Shown here piece by piece: positions 1-11,385 of a stretch of 64,000 bases of DNA. Source of the DNA: Agrocybe praecox (taxonomy: Eukaryota; Basidiomycota; Agaricomycetes; Agaricales; Agrocybaceae). Made by a program: the position numbers and the translations under genes. Position 1 is the first letter of the stretch. Each line of letters begins with the position of its first letter. The stretch covers positions 806,001-870,000 of the forward strand of contig OZ024845.1 in NCBI GenBank assembly GCA_964017145.1. The letters run 5' to 3'. Under the pieces are notes generated by a model. It had not been told where the DNA came from. It made no database searches and worked only from the letters and a program-made list of their open reading frames with translations.

Positions 1-360
1 GGGTCCCAACTCGCGTTCTCTTTCGCGGCTCGTAGTGCAACTGCTAAGCGTCCCAGCCCCAGCCCTCTCTGCACCCCTATTCCGATCGCGACTCATCGCA
101 TACCCCTCCACCTCCGTGCCCACCTCCATACCCCCTACTTTCCCTCTCTTGCTTGCGTTCGTGCTCGACATGGTCCCCTCTCTTTCTCGCTCGCTCTCAG
201 CGCACCAGGTCCGCTTGCACCGCTCACAGCACTCGCGCTAACGCTCCTCCCATCCACACCTATACCTCTCAAAGGCGCCGACGCTCTCGAGGAATCATAA
301 CTCGACCTCTAGCGTAACCCGCTCTTCCTACTCGTCGGTGTGCCATGGATGTTGTGGGTG
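1..360. repeat. Dispersed repeat segment holding the Helitron empty site
   Basis: The first 280 bases are clearly related to 18270-18482 continued at 20704-20740: the same ordered words occur, including a cytosine-rich stretch and a shared run around the word CACACCTAT. The segment carries the uninterrupted version of the site where the Helitron at 18483-20703 has inserted. I see no protein gene; the open frames are low-complexity Ser/Pro/Leu products of pyrimidine-rich DNA. Confidence 0.6.
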
Positions 361-459
361 GTACTATGCCCATGCCCGTAACTGCTACGCGAAGACGACG
401 ACGACGCAGGCGAGCCTGATTGATCAGTCTCAGTCCCAGCCGCAGGCGTGGGTGCAGTC

Positions 460-804
460 TCAATGAGAAGGGATGTATTTATTCTTCCTAAAAAAGCCCA
501 ACCCCGACCCGAGTGATACCCTCTCCTTGAGCGTCTGCATCGTCATCGTCGAGCTTGAGCTCTGGCTTGAGTTAGTGCCACTTGTAGTGTGCCCATATCC
601 TGACGTAGGAGGATCAGTGATTGTCCTGCGGCGCCCGAGCCCATTTGCACCGAGGGGGGAAGATGCGATGGGTGTGAATGTTGATGTTGGTGCAGGTGTC
701 GGTGTAGGAAGGCAAAGAAGAAAGAAAGGCAAAGAAGAAGAAGAAGAAGATGGTGATGGTGATGGTGATGGAGAAGGAGAGAATATTGTCGAATTGGCAC
801 TCAT
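460..804 (-). pseudogene. Low-complexity Ser/Pro/Thr ORF remnant (copy A)
   Basis: A 114-codon minus-strand frame rich in SP and TPTPAPTS-like runs, with a counterpart in copy B at 7919-8188. Both share a C-terminal half with the same order of motifs, which suggests the last exon of a decayed gene. Upstream on the minus strand (to about 1190) further short stretches are conserved between copies but need several frame changes. I do not recognise the family; the proline/serine runs come partly from the hexanucleotide microsatellite, so this may never have been coding. Confidence 0.25.
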
Positions 805-2352
805 GAAGGCACCTCTGGGACCGTGTCCGTCTAGGTTCTGCTATATCCGTCAGATAAATCGTCGACAGGGAAAGGAGGAGCGTTAGGTGGTGCGAACTCA
901 ACCTTACCGTTAAGGCTACTTCGTCGAGTTCGAAGTTGGCCATTTCATGAACAGATGATGATGGAGCGGAGAGCATCGTCTATTTGGTTTCCTCAGCTGC
1001 AGGTATAAGATGGGCGCACTCCGATAATGGCCAACCAGAAACGATGGACTTCGATCGAAGAAAAAACCAGCACTCTGCTTCCAGCTCTCGGGAGTCGGAT
1101 CAGCCCCTTATTCCAAAATCTAAGCAGGTCGCAGGCGTCAATATTATCCCATATCTTATGAAGGTGGCTGAAGAAGTCGCCCGTTCCCACTAGTCTTTTC
1201 CAAATACGAACCTACCGCAACCTGGCTAACTGCAGGCTCGCGCATCTCGCTGCGAAAGTGAACGGAAAGCACCAAAATGGCCCGTCCCGAATCGATGCAA
1301 AACATCTCACTGAATCTTGAGCTTGAATTCTGATGATACGTTTACGAGTTTTATATATATAATATATGTAATATTCTTTTTCAGTATTGGAATCTACGCA
1401 GAAGCGATGTTCAGAATAACATGCAATCAGAATCACAAATGGACCGGTTGGCACAAGTGGATTTGGTTGCATGATTTCTCGCAAGATCCTAAGATTATAT
1501 AGGTAACCGGAGTTAGGGCACCAACAAATCCGTAACCTGCGACACCTGTTTGGGAACCAGAACTTGCATGTTCAGTACTTGAATAAGGTCGAGCAATTCG
1601 ACCCACCGGCCCCTGTAGTCTCTTGACGCCATTATGCAGATCCCTTTCTTTCAAATCATTGCTTGTGCCCTCGAAGACCCCTCAAGAACGCCGCTCGAAA
1701 TCTATGCGATAGTTCCAAGTTTAACGGTAGAGACAGCAACCACCTGAATAGATGGACGGTAGCTTGGTCCTTCGGCAGATGTCAACGACTGATGTAGTGT
1801 AAAAGAATGCAAGTCAACTCGAGAATTGAATCCCCCATATTTGCGTACCTTTCATGTTCACGTAGAAAATCCCCCATGAACGTTCCGTCGACCATCTCAG
1901 GTCTAAATATGCTGATCTCGGTCAATATGCTGCAGTACCACGCCCTTCCATTCAAATTGAGTTCAGTCCAGTCAGTCCGTAATACGGCTCAGACATAGAG
2001 GGAAATGTCAATGGGGCTTGTTTGCGCAGTGAATGAACCAGGATACTAGTCCAGGTAGATCCAATCTGACCCACTTGCTAACTTGTGTAATCTTCTATAG
2101 AGTATGGCGAGTAATGTAGTGCAGTCCCAGATATCATGTATCGACGTGTTATATCGTCCGTTGGTGGAAAGAAAACAGCGAACGCGCTTCGGGATAATGC
2201 TGCCGGGGTTCCGGGTTACTGTCACTGAGGTGTTACATGGATGTTACCACGGTGTTCATCGCCTTGATCGCCTCAATCAATCCCAAATCAATCCTTCAAC
2301 TTTCCTTACATCTTTCAACACTCGTTGTTCGATACAAAGTATCTTGTACAGA

Positions 2353-5300
2353 ATGTCTACACCAGCACAAATCTCTCTAATATCTCCTGAACACTACGAG
2401 AAAATTCGCAGCAAGTTTGGCCGCTTCCGTGTTCTCATTATAGGCCGGCGCAACTCGGGCAAAACAACTATCCTCCAGAGAGTCTGTGATACCACTAAGA
2501 AGTCAATTGTAATAAATGAGAAGGGGAAACAAGTGAGCATAGATCATACTTCTCCATGTTGGATTCCTTAGTGCTTTGCTTTAGATGATGCCTGAAGATC
2601 ATGTACTTAGTAGGCCCACAATCGAGGTCAGTTTAGTTGGTGCCTCCTGTAGACTTGGGCTCAATTAACATCTCAGCGAGGCATACATGACATCAACGAC
2701 GAGATGGTCTTCGAAAGCAATGAGAAATTTGTGTTTCATGACTCTTGCGGATTCGAGAGTGGTGGGGTTGATGAGCTAAAGATAGTACAGGACTTTATCA
2801 AGGGGCGTTCGCAAGAGCTGAGAATAAATGACCAATTGCATGCCATATGGTACTGTGTTCTGATTGCTTCGAGGAGATATTACTTTAATATTATCAACAC
2901 TAGGTATTGCATTGCAGTTGATAATTCAAGGCCTATAACACATGCAGAGAAGCAATTTTTCTCTGAATGTGGAACAGGAAAGGGTACACACTTATTGACA
3001 TCATCATTATAACATTGTTTCTAATGATAAATAGTTCCGGTTGTTGTCATTTTCACCAAGATGCATGTCAAAGATGCAGAGGAATGGCGAAAAGATAAGG
3101 ATAAACCAGCTGCACAGCGTCGGGCTTCTGCCATCAAGCAGGTGCAAGAAGGTGCATGGTTGGAATTGCAGAAATTAAAGTATCCACCATCAGCAGCAGT
3201 GTATTTGGGAGGTAATGTGTAATCAGTCAAATTGTATAATTATTTGAATATGGCTAACTGCTTTATTTGGTAGAAATTATACCAGAGAGCATAAATTGTG
3301 ATGTTCTCATACACAAAACCTTGAATTCTCTTGGTGATGAGAATCTACGTCACCTTCTGGTCTTAACACAGCAAGCAAATTTAGAGTTGTGCATGAAAAA
3401 TGCATTTTGCAGGTATTGATTTAAAGATAGAAAGCTCCATAATGAGTTACTAAAATAATATTTGAAAGATGTCTCATACCACTGCTATCAAGTAAGAGAA
3501 GTATAGATGTTCCATATATGATAGAACATTTTCCTTATATTAAGGTATATTCTTTATTCCATGTATTTATTACTAAAAAAATATATTAATTGAATATTTT
3601 TTAGGGATATTGGAAGGTAAGTTTCTGCTCTGTAATATATTTATGGCTCTTATCTAGTCACTGATTTATTTTTTTGCATCATTAATAGTTAGTACGTAGA
3701 ATTCATTCCTCTTTCTCTTTGTTCTTTGGCTTAATTCTGCTGTGTTTCTCTTTGTTTCATAGTGGGTGAGTAGAATTCATTCTCCTCTGCCATTTTTCTT
3801 TGGCTTAATTCTTCTGTGTTTCTCTTTGTTTCATAGGTTGTAGGCAGATTTCATTCTTCTCTTTCTTTGTTCTTTGGTCCAATATTTCTATGTTTCTCTT
3901 TGTTTCATAGGATGTGAGTAGATAATTTCACTCTTCTCTCTTTTTGTTCTTTGGCTTAATTCTTCTGGGTTTCTCCTTATTTTTTAGCATGTGAGTATAT
4001 TTCATTCTTCTCTCTCTTTGTTCTTTGGCTTAATTATTCTGTTTTTCTCTTTGTTTTATAGCTTGTGAGCAAATTTTATTCTTCTCTCCCTTTGTTCTTT
4101 GGCTTGATTCTTCTGTGTTTCTCTTTGTTTTATAGTTTGTAAGTAGAATTCATTCTTCTCTTTCTTTGTTTCTTGGCTTAATTCTTTTGTGTTTATCTTT
4201 GTTTCATAGCTTGTGAGCAGATTTTATTCTTCTTTCTGTTTGTTCTTTGGTTTAATTCTTTTGTGCTTCTCTTTGTTTCATAGTTTGTGAGTAGAATTCA
4301 TCCTTCTCTCTCTTTGTTTCTTTGCTTAATTCTTCTATGTTTCTCTTTATTTTATAGTTTGTGAGTAGAATTCATCCTTCTCTTTCTTTGTTTTTTGGCT
4401 TAATTCATCTGGTTTTTTGTTTGTTTCATAGGATGTGAGCAGAATTCATCCTTCTCTGCCATTATTTTTGGGCTTAATTCTTTTGTTTTTTCTTTGTTTC
4501 ATAGTTTGTGAGTACACTACATTCTTCTCTCGCTTTTTTCTTTGGCTCAATTCTTCTGTGTTTCTCTTTGTTTTATAGTTTGTGAGTAGAATTCATTTTC
4601 CTCTGCCATTTTTGTTTGGCTCAATTTTTATGGGTTTCTATTTGTTTCATAGGATGTAGCAAATTTCTTCCTTCCTTCTCTTTGTTCTTTGGCTCAATTC
4701 TTCTGTTTTTCTCTTTGTTCATAGGATGTGAGTAGATTTCTTTCTTTTCTTTCTTTGTTCTTTGGCTTAATTTCTCTGTGTTTATCTTTGTTTCATAGGG
4801 TGTGAGTAGAATTCATCCTTCTCTTCCTTTGTTCTTTGGCTTAATTCTCCTGTATTTCTCTTTGTTTTATAGTGGGTGAGTAGAATTCCTTCTCCTCTCT
4901 CTTTGTTCTTTGGCCTGATTCTCCTGTGTTTCTCTTTGTTTCATAGTGTGTGAGTAGATTTCATTCTTCTCTCTCTTTGTTTTTTTGGCATAATTCTTCT
5001 GTATTTGTCTTTGTTTTATAGGGTGTGAGTAGAATTCATTCTTCTCTTTTCCTGTTCTTTGGCATAATTTTTCTGTGTTTCTCTTTGTTTCATAGTTTGT
5101 GAGTAGAATTCATCCTTCTCTCTTTGTTATTTGAGTTAATTCTTCTGTCTCTCTTTATTTCATAGGATGTGAGCAGATTTTATTTTTCTCTCTCCTTGCT
5201 CTTTGGCTTAATTTTTCTGTGTTTTTCTTTGCTTCATAGGATGTGAGCAGATTATGTTCCTCTCTCTCTCTTTGTTCTTTGCCTTATTTCTCCTGTGTTT

Positions 5301-6223
5301 TCCTTTTTTTTCATAGGTGGTACATAGAACCTATTCCTGGCTGTATTTATTTTAGCTCATTTAACTTGTCAATTTTTTCCAATAGTCTGTGAGTAAAATT
5401 GTTTTTTCATAATATGTAAATATGATTCATACAAATACTTACAACCTTTTAGCCAAAAATGGTTTCCACAATAACTCCTGTTCTTGAACAAATGGTAATA
5501 TTTTTTTAATATTTTTAATATTTACATCATTTATGTTACTTTTCTCAGCTTAATGGATTACTTGAATCCAAAATGCAAAAGGAAATCTGCTCTGCTATAT
5601 GTTTGCTTTTATTTTATTTTATTTTAAGCATATATTTAATATATCTCTTTAGGTTTGATAATATGCTCAGAACATGTTTTTTATTTGTTCAATACATACT
5701 CCAAGGTCCCACTGGAAATTTACTTTTTAGAGACTTTGAAGCTCTATCACACATTATCCCATTTAAAAGTTTCAAACACCATGTCAGTTGCATTGGCATC
5801 ATACAATAGTAAGTTTCAAAAATTGTGGAAATATTTTTCTACATAAATCAATTCAAACAGAAATGGATGAGCTAAAATTCAAGGGGAAAAAAGCTGTTTA
5901 TAAGCTGGTGCACTTGTTTGACCAAAATTGTATATTTTCTTCCTTATTATTGAATTGACTTGTAAATCTAAAACTATACTAGCTGTAAAAGTCCAGCCAA
6001 CAACTGCTCCAAGTCAGTTGTTGATTAACACTCTTTGGACTATAATATTACAAAATCGACTTTGTATGTTCTTTCTATACTCATATATAAGACCAATTAC
6101 TTACATAGTACTATGTCTCACACAGCTGTGGACAATCTTGAAGAAGAAATCAACACAGCCAAGGTTATTTATGCTGCTGAACAGCCAAAGTCAACCAACT
6201 TCCAAAGACCACACAAATACTGA
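2353..6223 (+). CDS. P-loop GTPase-like protein with a 24-unit one-codon-exon array (gene A)
   Basis: Exons read: 2353-2532, 2585-2626, 2677-2849, 2904-2983, 3035-3211, 3274-3412, 3469-3544, 3605-3616, then 24 three-base exons (see the array at 3617-5452), then 5453-5494, 5549-5600, 5653-5808, 5861-5929, 5983-6063, 6126-6223. The coding sum is 1449 nt, 482 residues plus stop. The N-terminal domain (about residues 20-270) is of the P-loop NTPase family greatly expanded in agaricomycetes: Walker A GRRNSGKT at 31-38, DSCG (G3-like) at 96-99, and a degenerate G4 (TKMH at 166-169, where relatives usually have TKFD). The array gives residues 294-317. The C-terminal part (318-482) has no family I recognise, but its frame is kept in gene B. 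Start: the ATG before STPAQ fits the family start. The frame is open upstream to 2104, but the two copies differ there by indels. AATAAA lies at 6280-6285. GTP binding is inferred, and a role in recognition or signalling is a guess. Confidence 0.72.
3617..5452 (+). repeat. Array A: 74-bp tandem units, each an intron plus a 3-nt exon
   Basis: Period is about 74 bp (69-77). Each unit opens with a GTRNGT-type donor (mostly GTGAGT or GTGAGC), has a TTAAT/TCAAT branch-like word about 30 nt before its end, a pyrimidine tract, and ends in ATAG; exactly three bases follow before the next donor. Microexons (start, codon): 3689 TTA, 3763 TGG, 3837 GTT, 3911 GAT, 3988 CAT, 4062 CTT, 4136 TTT, 4210 CTT, 4284 TTT, 4358 TTT, 4432 GAT, 4505 TTT, 4579 TTT, 4653 GAT, 4725 GAT, 4799 GGT, 4873 TGG, 4947 TGT, 5022 GGT, 5096 TTT, 5166 GAT, 5240 GAT, 5317 GTG, 5386 TCT. 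All follow a phase-0 exon (3605-3616, residues GYWK) and precede a phase-0 exon at 5453. Donors are weaker at 3840 (GTAGGC), 4656 (GTAGCA) and 5320 (GTACAT). The alternative reading is one 1.8-kb intron carrying a minisatellite. Confidence 0.8.
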
Positions 6224-7747
6224 TGAAGACAACAAAAGAAAATGAAAAAGTAACAACAAATGAAGTCTTCAACAAGTCCAATAAATTTATGTGATCTAGA
6301 ATCTCTTCCATCTCAATTTTCTGAATAATCCACCACCCAGAAAAACATCCAAAAAAGGACACTGGCTATATATGGCTCTTGACTTTCTATATAACATTTG
6401 AATGTAAATAAAGACCAAGCTTTTCTATATACAAATCAAAACCCACAACCAAACCAAAGAAAGTATTATTTTACATGTAGGTTATACCAATGATAACATG
6501 TTCTCCTTTCTATCTGTGGTGTGCACACTGGACATATTATCTCACCAAAATTCCCCAAGTCTCCCGTTTGTACTTATAGTATTTTCGTCATGTGTATGTA
6601 TAGAAGGATGAATAAGCTGGAAAGAAGGTAAGGATGAATAGTTGGAAAGAACGAGGGAGAATGGTAAGGATGAAAGTAAGGTGGGTACAACGGAGGGAAT
6701 ATAAGAAAGGAAGCGGGAACAGTGGATGGAGATTTTTAAAACAGAAACCAAAAGGCAACCCACAAAACCACGCAAAAGGAAAAGAGGAACAGGTGGTAGC
6801 AGCAATACAGCCAGGCTTGGTGTTAAGAGAGAGACAAAGGGATAATGCTTAGGAGTAGATATAGAAAGTATGCATGCATGTGTAGATAGAGTGTGGTGTA
6901 TAGATGGACGAGAGGGGGTGAAGTGAACCACGAACACGAACGCAAAAGAAGCGTGGAACAACGAACTAGGAGAGCAAGAAACGATGAATGTACAAAACAA
7001 CAACAAACAAAAGAACATACAGAAAAACCACTCAAGGCATATCATAGGAGAACTGGGATATGTAAGCTGGCTAGGTAAGGTTATACGCTCATACGATAGG
7101 ATATGGTAGGATGGGTAGTGTAGTGTTTGTATTTCAACGATCGGAACTAAAGAGAAGGAAGGCTGAGTGAAGATAGAAGAGAGGGAATGAGAAATTGCAT
7201 TACTTCCATAATGTCACGAGTTCAGTTCGAGAACCAGATATCGAAATAATATAGAAACAAAGAAGAAACAAGGCATAACGATATCGATAGAAAAGAAAGA
7301 TGAAATATGCATATAATATACCACCGATAACGCCCAACGAAAGGCGGAGAAATTTTCAGGAACAGGAGTGAAATTGATCAGGTAGGCAGTGAAGTAGAAT
7401 AGGCGTAAAAGAAAAGATAGGCGAGATAAAGGATGCACCGTTGAAACCCACAAGAAAGAGGTCGATGTCGGGCTGATAAACAAGAGCTGAAGAGTATATG
7501 TCGGTCGGTCAAGAAAAAGTAACAACAATAAACGATCGGGTTAAGTGGGTCGATAGACTGGCCAGTTGGATCATAGCAAAGGAAGAGGTCAAACACAACT
7601 TCCAGATTGCCGATTAGTAGTGGGCTTAAATGTTCCAAGTGAGACAAGACAGCAGCAGCAGCGGTGGGAAGGCAAACAAACATAGGAGGAAGGAGAAAGC
7701 TAGCAAGCGAGAAGATGTACTGTGACCAACAACGTAGATGACAGGGT
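6224..7747. other. 3' flank of gene A, duplicated, no gene seen
   Basis: Matches 15281-16955 of copy B. It starts with the probable 3' UTR (AATAAA at 6280) and then a purine-rich plus strand. Long minus-strand frames (6542-7045, 7214-7528) are leucine, serine and phenylalanine rich and are not frame-conserved along their length in copy B, so I treat them as compositional. Confidence 0.5.
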
Positions 7748-7918
7748 ATGCCCGTAACTGCTACACGAAGACCGGCGAGCTCGATTGATCAGTCCTAGTC
7801 CCACCCGTAGGTGTGGGTGCAGTCTCAATGAAAGGAGATGTATTTATTCTTCGCCCCAACCTCGAGCCGAGCGATACCCTCTCCTTGAGCGTCGTGGTCG
7901 TCGTCTTCATCGTCGTCG

Positions 7919-8188
7919 TCAAGCTTGAGCTCCGGCTCGCGTCAGCCCCACCCCACTTGTAGAGCTAGTAGGACCATCCGTAGGGTGCCCATATTCTGAC
8001 GTAGGAAGATCAGCGATCGTCGCGTGGCGCCAGAGCACATTTACACCGAGGGGGAAAGATGCGATGGGTGTGGATGCTGATGTTGGTGCGGGTGTCGGTG
8101 TAGGAATGTTAAGAAGAGGCGAAAGTGAAGAAGATGGTGATGGTGATGGTGATGGAGAAAGAATCAACGTTATCGAATTGGCACCCAT
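7919..8188 (-). pseudogene. Low-complexity Ser/Pro/Thr ORF remnant (copy B)
   Basis: An 89-codon counterpart of the copy A frame at 460-804, with the same SPSPSP and TPTPAPTS character and a GGTGAT microsatellite under it. The two C-termini differ. Function unknown; probably the end of a decayed duplicated gene. Confidence 0.25.
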
Positions 8189-8892
8189 GAAGGCACCTCT
8201 GGGACCGCGTCCGTCTAGGTTGAGCTATATCTGTCAGATAAACCGTCGGCTGGGATAGGAGAAGCGTTAGGCGGTGCGAACTGAACCCCACCGTTATGGC
8301 AACTTCGTCGAGTTCGAAGTTGGCCATTTCATGAACAAGAGCAGAGAGCATCGTCCGTTCATCTGTTGTTTTTTTGATTTCCTCAGCGGCAGGTACAAGA
8401 TGGCCAGGCTCACTCCGATAATAGCCAACCAGAAATGATAGACTTCGATCGCAGAAAAAACCTGCGTTCTGCTTTCAGCTCTCGGAGTCGGATCAGCCCC
8501 TTACTCCAAAATCTAAGCAGTCCGCAGGCGTCAATATTATCCCATATCCTATGGAGGTGGCTGAAGAAGTCACCAGTTCCGAGCAGTCTTTTCCACATAC
8601 GAACCTACCGTGACCTGTCTAATTGCAGGCTCGCGCATCTCGCTGCGAAAGTAAACGAAAAGCACCAACATGGCCCGTCGCGAATCGATGCAAAACATCT
8701 CACTGAATCTTGAGCTTGAATTCTGATGATACATTTACGAGTTTATGTATATATAATTTACATGTAATATTACTTTTCAGTATTGGAATCTACGCAGAAG
8801 CAATGTTCAGAATAAAAAATGGACTGGTTGACACAAATGAATTTGGTTGCATGATTTTTGGCAAGACCGTAAGATTATATAGGTAACCGAAG

Positions 8893-10570
8893 GGCGGGCG
8901 ACGTTCGACTCTCATTCCCAACTAAGTTTCGGCTCCGAAGAAGCTAAGATAAATTGGACATTGACAAACGAGAACCACAGGTAGCTGAGGCAGTAACGAT
9001 TTCGAGAGCAAACTCGTAATGGAATTGCATCTAAAGTTGGACTTCCTGTATTGACTGTTGAGGGACAATTCACGTAGTGGCCTGTGGGGGCTGCAAAACT
9101 AATATTGGAAATTATAGATTGGTGGATATTACATTCGTCGGTGCGGTGCAAAACATTTCCTTCATAGTACTACGTAGTGTAGGTATTACATTTTCAAAGT
9201 CTGACAAAGAACTAGATCAGCGAAGGGCGGCATCCCAAAGGATATATCCACGTACGAATTAACCTTTAAGCAGATGCAGCCAACCGATCATCTTTTGTTC
9301 ACACACCCCAACTTTTTTTTTCCAACGCCTAACGGCTCTCAGAACATCTCGGCTCTGTAATCGCTCAATGGTACTGCAGGATATGGAAGCATCTCAATTA
9401 AGCAGCTATTGATCTGCAGAATATACACCCATGTCCGAGATGATTATGAGGTATCTCGCACAAATATCGAGAGAATTGCGAGAGAATGAGGTCGTCTAGA
9501 AGGAAACAATATTTTAGTTTGAATATACACCAAAACTAGGAGAGGTTCTCTTACATACATGAACAAGTACTCACATGCACGCAGAGAACGGGCATCAATT
9601 CCTTGAATCTGCCTGGCGTAATGTCAAGGGAAGAAAAAAATGGTAATAATTCTCCATTGTCATATTTGCTTTCTTCTCATCCACTACCAGCAACCCTTGC
9701 CCACTTCCGCGCTGCCGTACCACGAATAGGCAGACTTTATCCTAGATTCGTGTCAGTACACGCCTGCAGCTCGATACCTGACAGTACATACGATGGACTC
9801 AGATATGATACATGACCGCTTGCCTTAACACGGCATCGATAGAAATTGTGATGGTCTATCATGTTCGCGCGACTTGGTTTAACATCGCCGTTGACGTCTG
9901 GTGAGAAGATGCGCGAGTTACATAGTTACACTGCTCGAGATAGAGATATTTGCTTACCTGTCTCACGCAGCCTCGGTTTACGGTCATAAGGCCTTTGTAC
10001 TCGATCTGAAGGGCTCACAAGCCATCGCCACCTCGGAAGGTGTCTCGCCCATTGTTTTTACGGCGCCTCGCAGCTTGTGCTGGTCGATATAAATAAGGCT
10101 TGCTTTTGAACGTCGACCTTTGACTCTGCGCGCAGTGATGGGCCCCGGAGACGATAGAAGGCAGGACTGAACGAAGGTGATAATTCTTGTGTACAAATAA
10201 ATTATTTCATGGTAATGGGTACGTACTGAAAGATGTAGGGCACTTACCACATAGTTTCAGCACCCATAACCAAACATACAGCCATCGGCCCGACTTCTCG
10301 TGTGCTTGCAGCTTATACTTTGGCAGTCTTCAACCAAGGTAAGTGTTAAGTAACGTCTGTGTAAGAGTGAGCGACTCACAGAATCAGTAAATCTTGACAC
10401 CCAAACACAACTGTTCCATTCGGCGGGAAAGACGTCGTGGAGTGATAGAGTCTTCCGATGGTAGTAGCAAGAATGTCGACCAAAGATAACCTTCCTGCTA
10501 GGCTTCAAATGAGAGGAGGGCATTCTGGATTCGTCGCGTTGCTGATACCCGCTTGACGAGGCGAGTTGTA
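8893..10570. other. Copy-B-specific 1.65-kb segment
   Basis: Copies A and B are collinear up to GATTATATAGGTAACCG and again from the word GGGGCACCAAC, but only B has the sequence between them. No intact gene is visible. Part of the minus strand (10400-10746) encodes short stretches (VVNGAQTGAAGYGS-like, then SITPRR) that reappear on the plus strand at 20930-21250, so the region holds fragments of a shared decayed gene. Either a deletion in A or an insertion in B would explain it. Confidence 0.5.
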
Positions 10571-11385
10571 TAGTTAGGGGCACCAACAGATCCGTAACCC
10601 GCGGCACCTGTTTGGGCACCGTTGACGACGAGAATTTGCATGTTCGGTACTTGAATGAGGTCCAGCAATTCGCTCCACCGGCCCCCGTAGTCTCTTGACG
10701 TCATTATGCAGATCCCTTTCTTCCAAGTCATTGCTTGTACCCTCAAAGGCTCCTCAAGAACGGCCCTCGAAATCTACACGATGGTTCCAAGTTTGTCGGT
10801 AGAGACAGCAAACACCGGAATGGATGGACGGTAGCTTGGTACTTCGGTGGATGTCAGCGACTAATGTAGTGTAAAAGAATGCAAGTCAACTCGAGAATTG
10901 AATACCCTATATTTGCGTACCTTTCATGTTCACGTAGAAAATCCCCCATAAACGTTCCTTCTACCTTCTCACGTCTAAACATGCGGATCTCGGTCAATAT
11001 GCTGCAGTGCCACGCTCATCCATGCAAATTGATTTCAGTCCAGTCAGTCTGTAATACGGCCCAGACATAGAGGGAGATGTCAATGCGGCTTGTTTGGATG
11101 AGCCAACCAGGATATTTCGAGTCGTCCAAGTAGATCCGATCTAACCCGCTTGCTAACTGTTGGAATCTTCTATAGGGTATGGCGAGTAATATAGTGCAGT
11201 CCCAGATATTATATATCGACGTGTTATATGGTCCGTTGGTGGAAAGATGCTGCCAGGGTTCCGAGAGGCAAAGGTCACTGTCACTGAGGTGTGACTTGGA
11301 TGTTACTCTGTTTATCGCCTTGATCAGTCCTTCAATCGTTACGTCTTTCAACACGCATTGCTCGATACAAAGTATCTTGTACAGA

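Larger units (their letters stand above)
361..7747. repeat. Tandem segmental duplication, copy A
   Basis: This block aligns along its length with copy B at 7748-16955: 361-1500 with 7748-8885, 1515-3550 with 10565-12590, the intron array, and 5400-7740 with 14520-16950. The offset is exactly 9033 bases from the fifth to the end of the sixth exon of the embedded gene; over one stretch (3021-3230 against 12054-12263) even the antisense translation is identical. Copy A lacks about 1.65 kb present in copy B at 8893-10570. A short GGTGAT microsatellite (751-771) is shared. The block holds one supported gene, 2353-6223. The flanks 361-2352 and 6224-7747 show no gene I can support. Confidence 0.85.

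Noticed and set aside
2104..2352. N-terminal extension of gene A from an upstream ATG
   Set aside because: The frame is open in both copies, but the middle is frame-shifted between them and the family starts at the ATG before STPAQ.
3689..5388. CRISPR-like array (regular repeats with short spacers)
   Set aside because: The spacers are three bases, the repeats are 71 bases with splice-site anatomy, and the host is a fungus; no cas-like gene is near.
3617..5452. Plain intronic minisatellite
   Set aside because: Not excluded, but less likely: every one of 49 units in two genes keeps donor, acceptor and exactly three bases between them, and variation is concentrated on those three bases.
6542..7045. 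167-codon minus-strand Ser/Leu/Phe-rich ORF in the flank of gene A
   Set aside because: The copy B counterpart does not keep the same frame over its length, and the strand is simply pyrimidine-rich.
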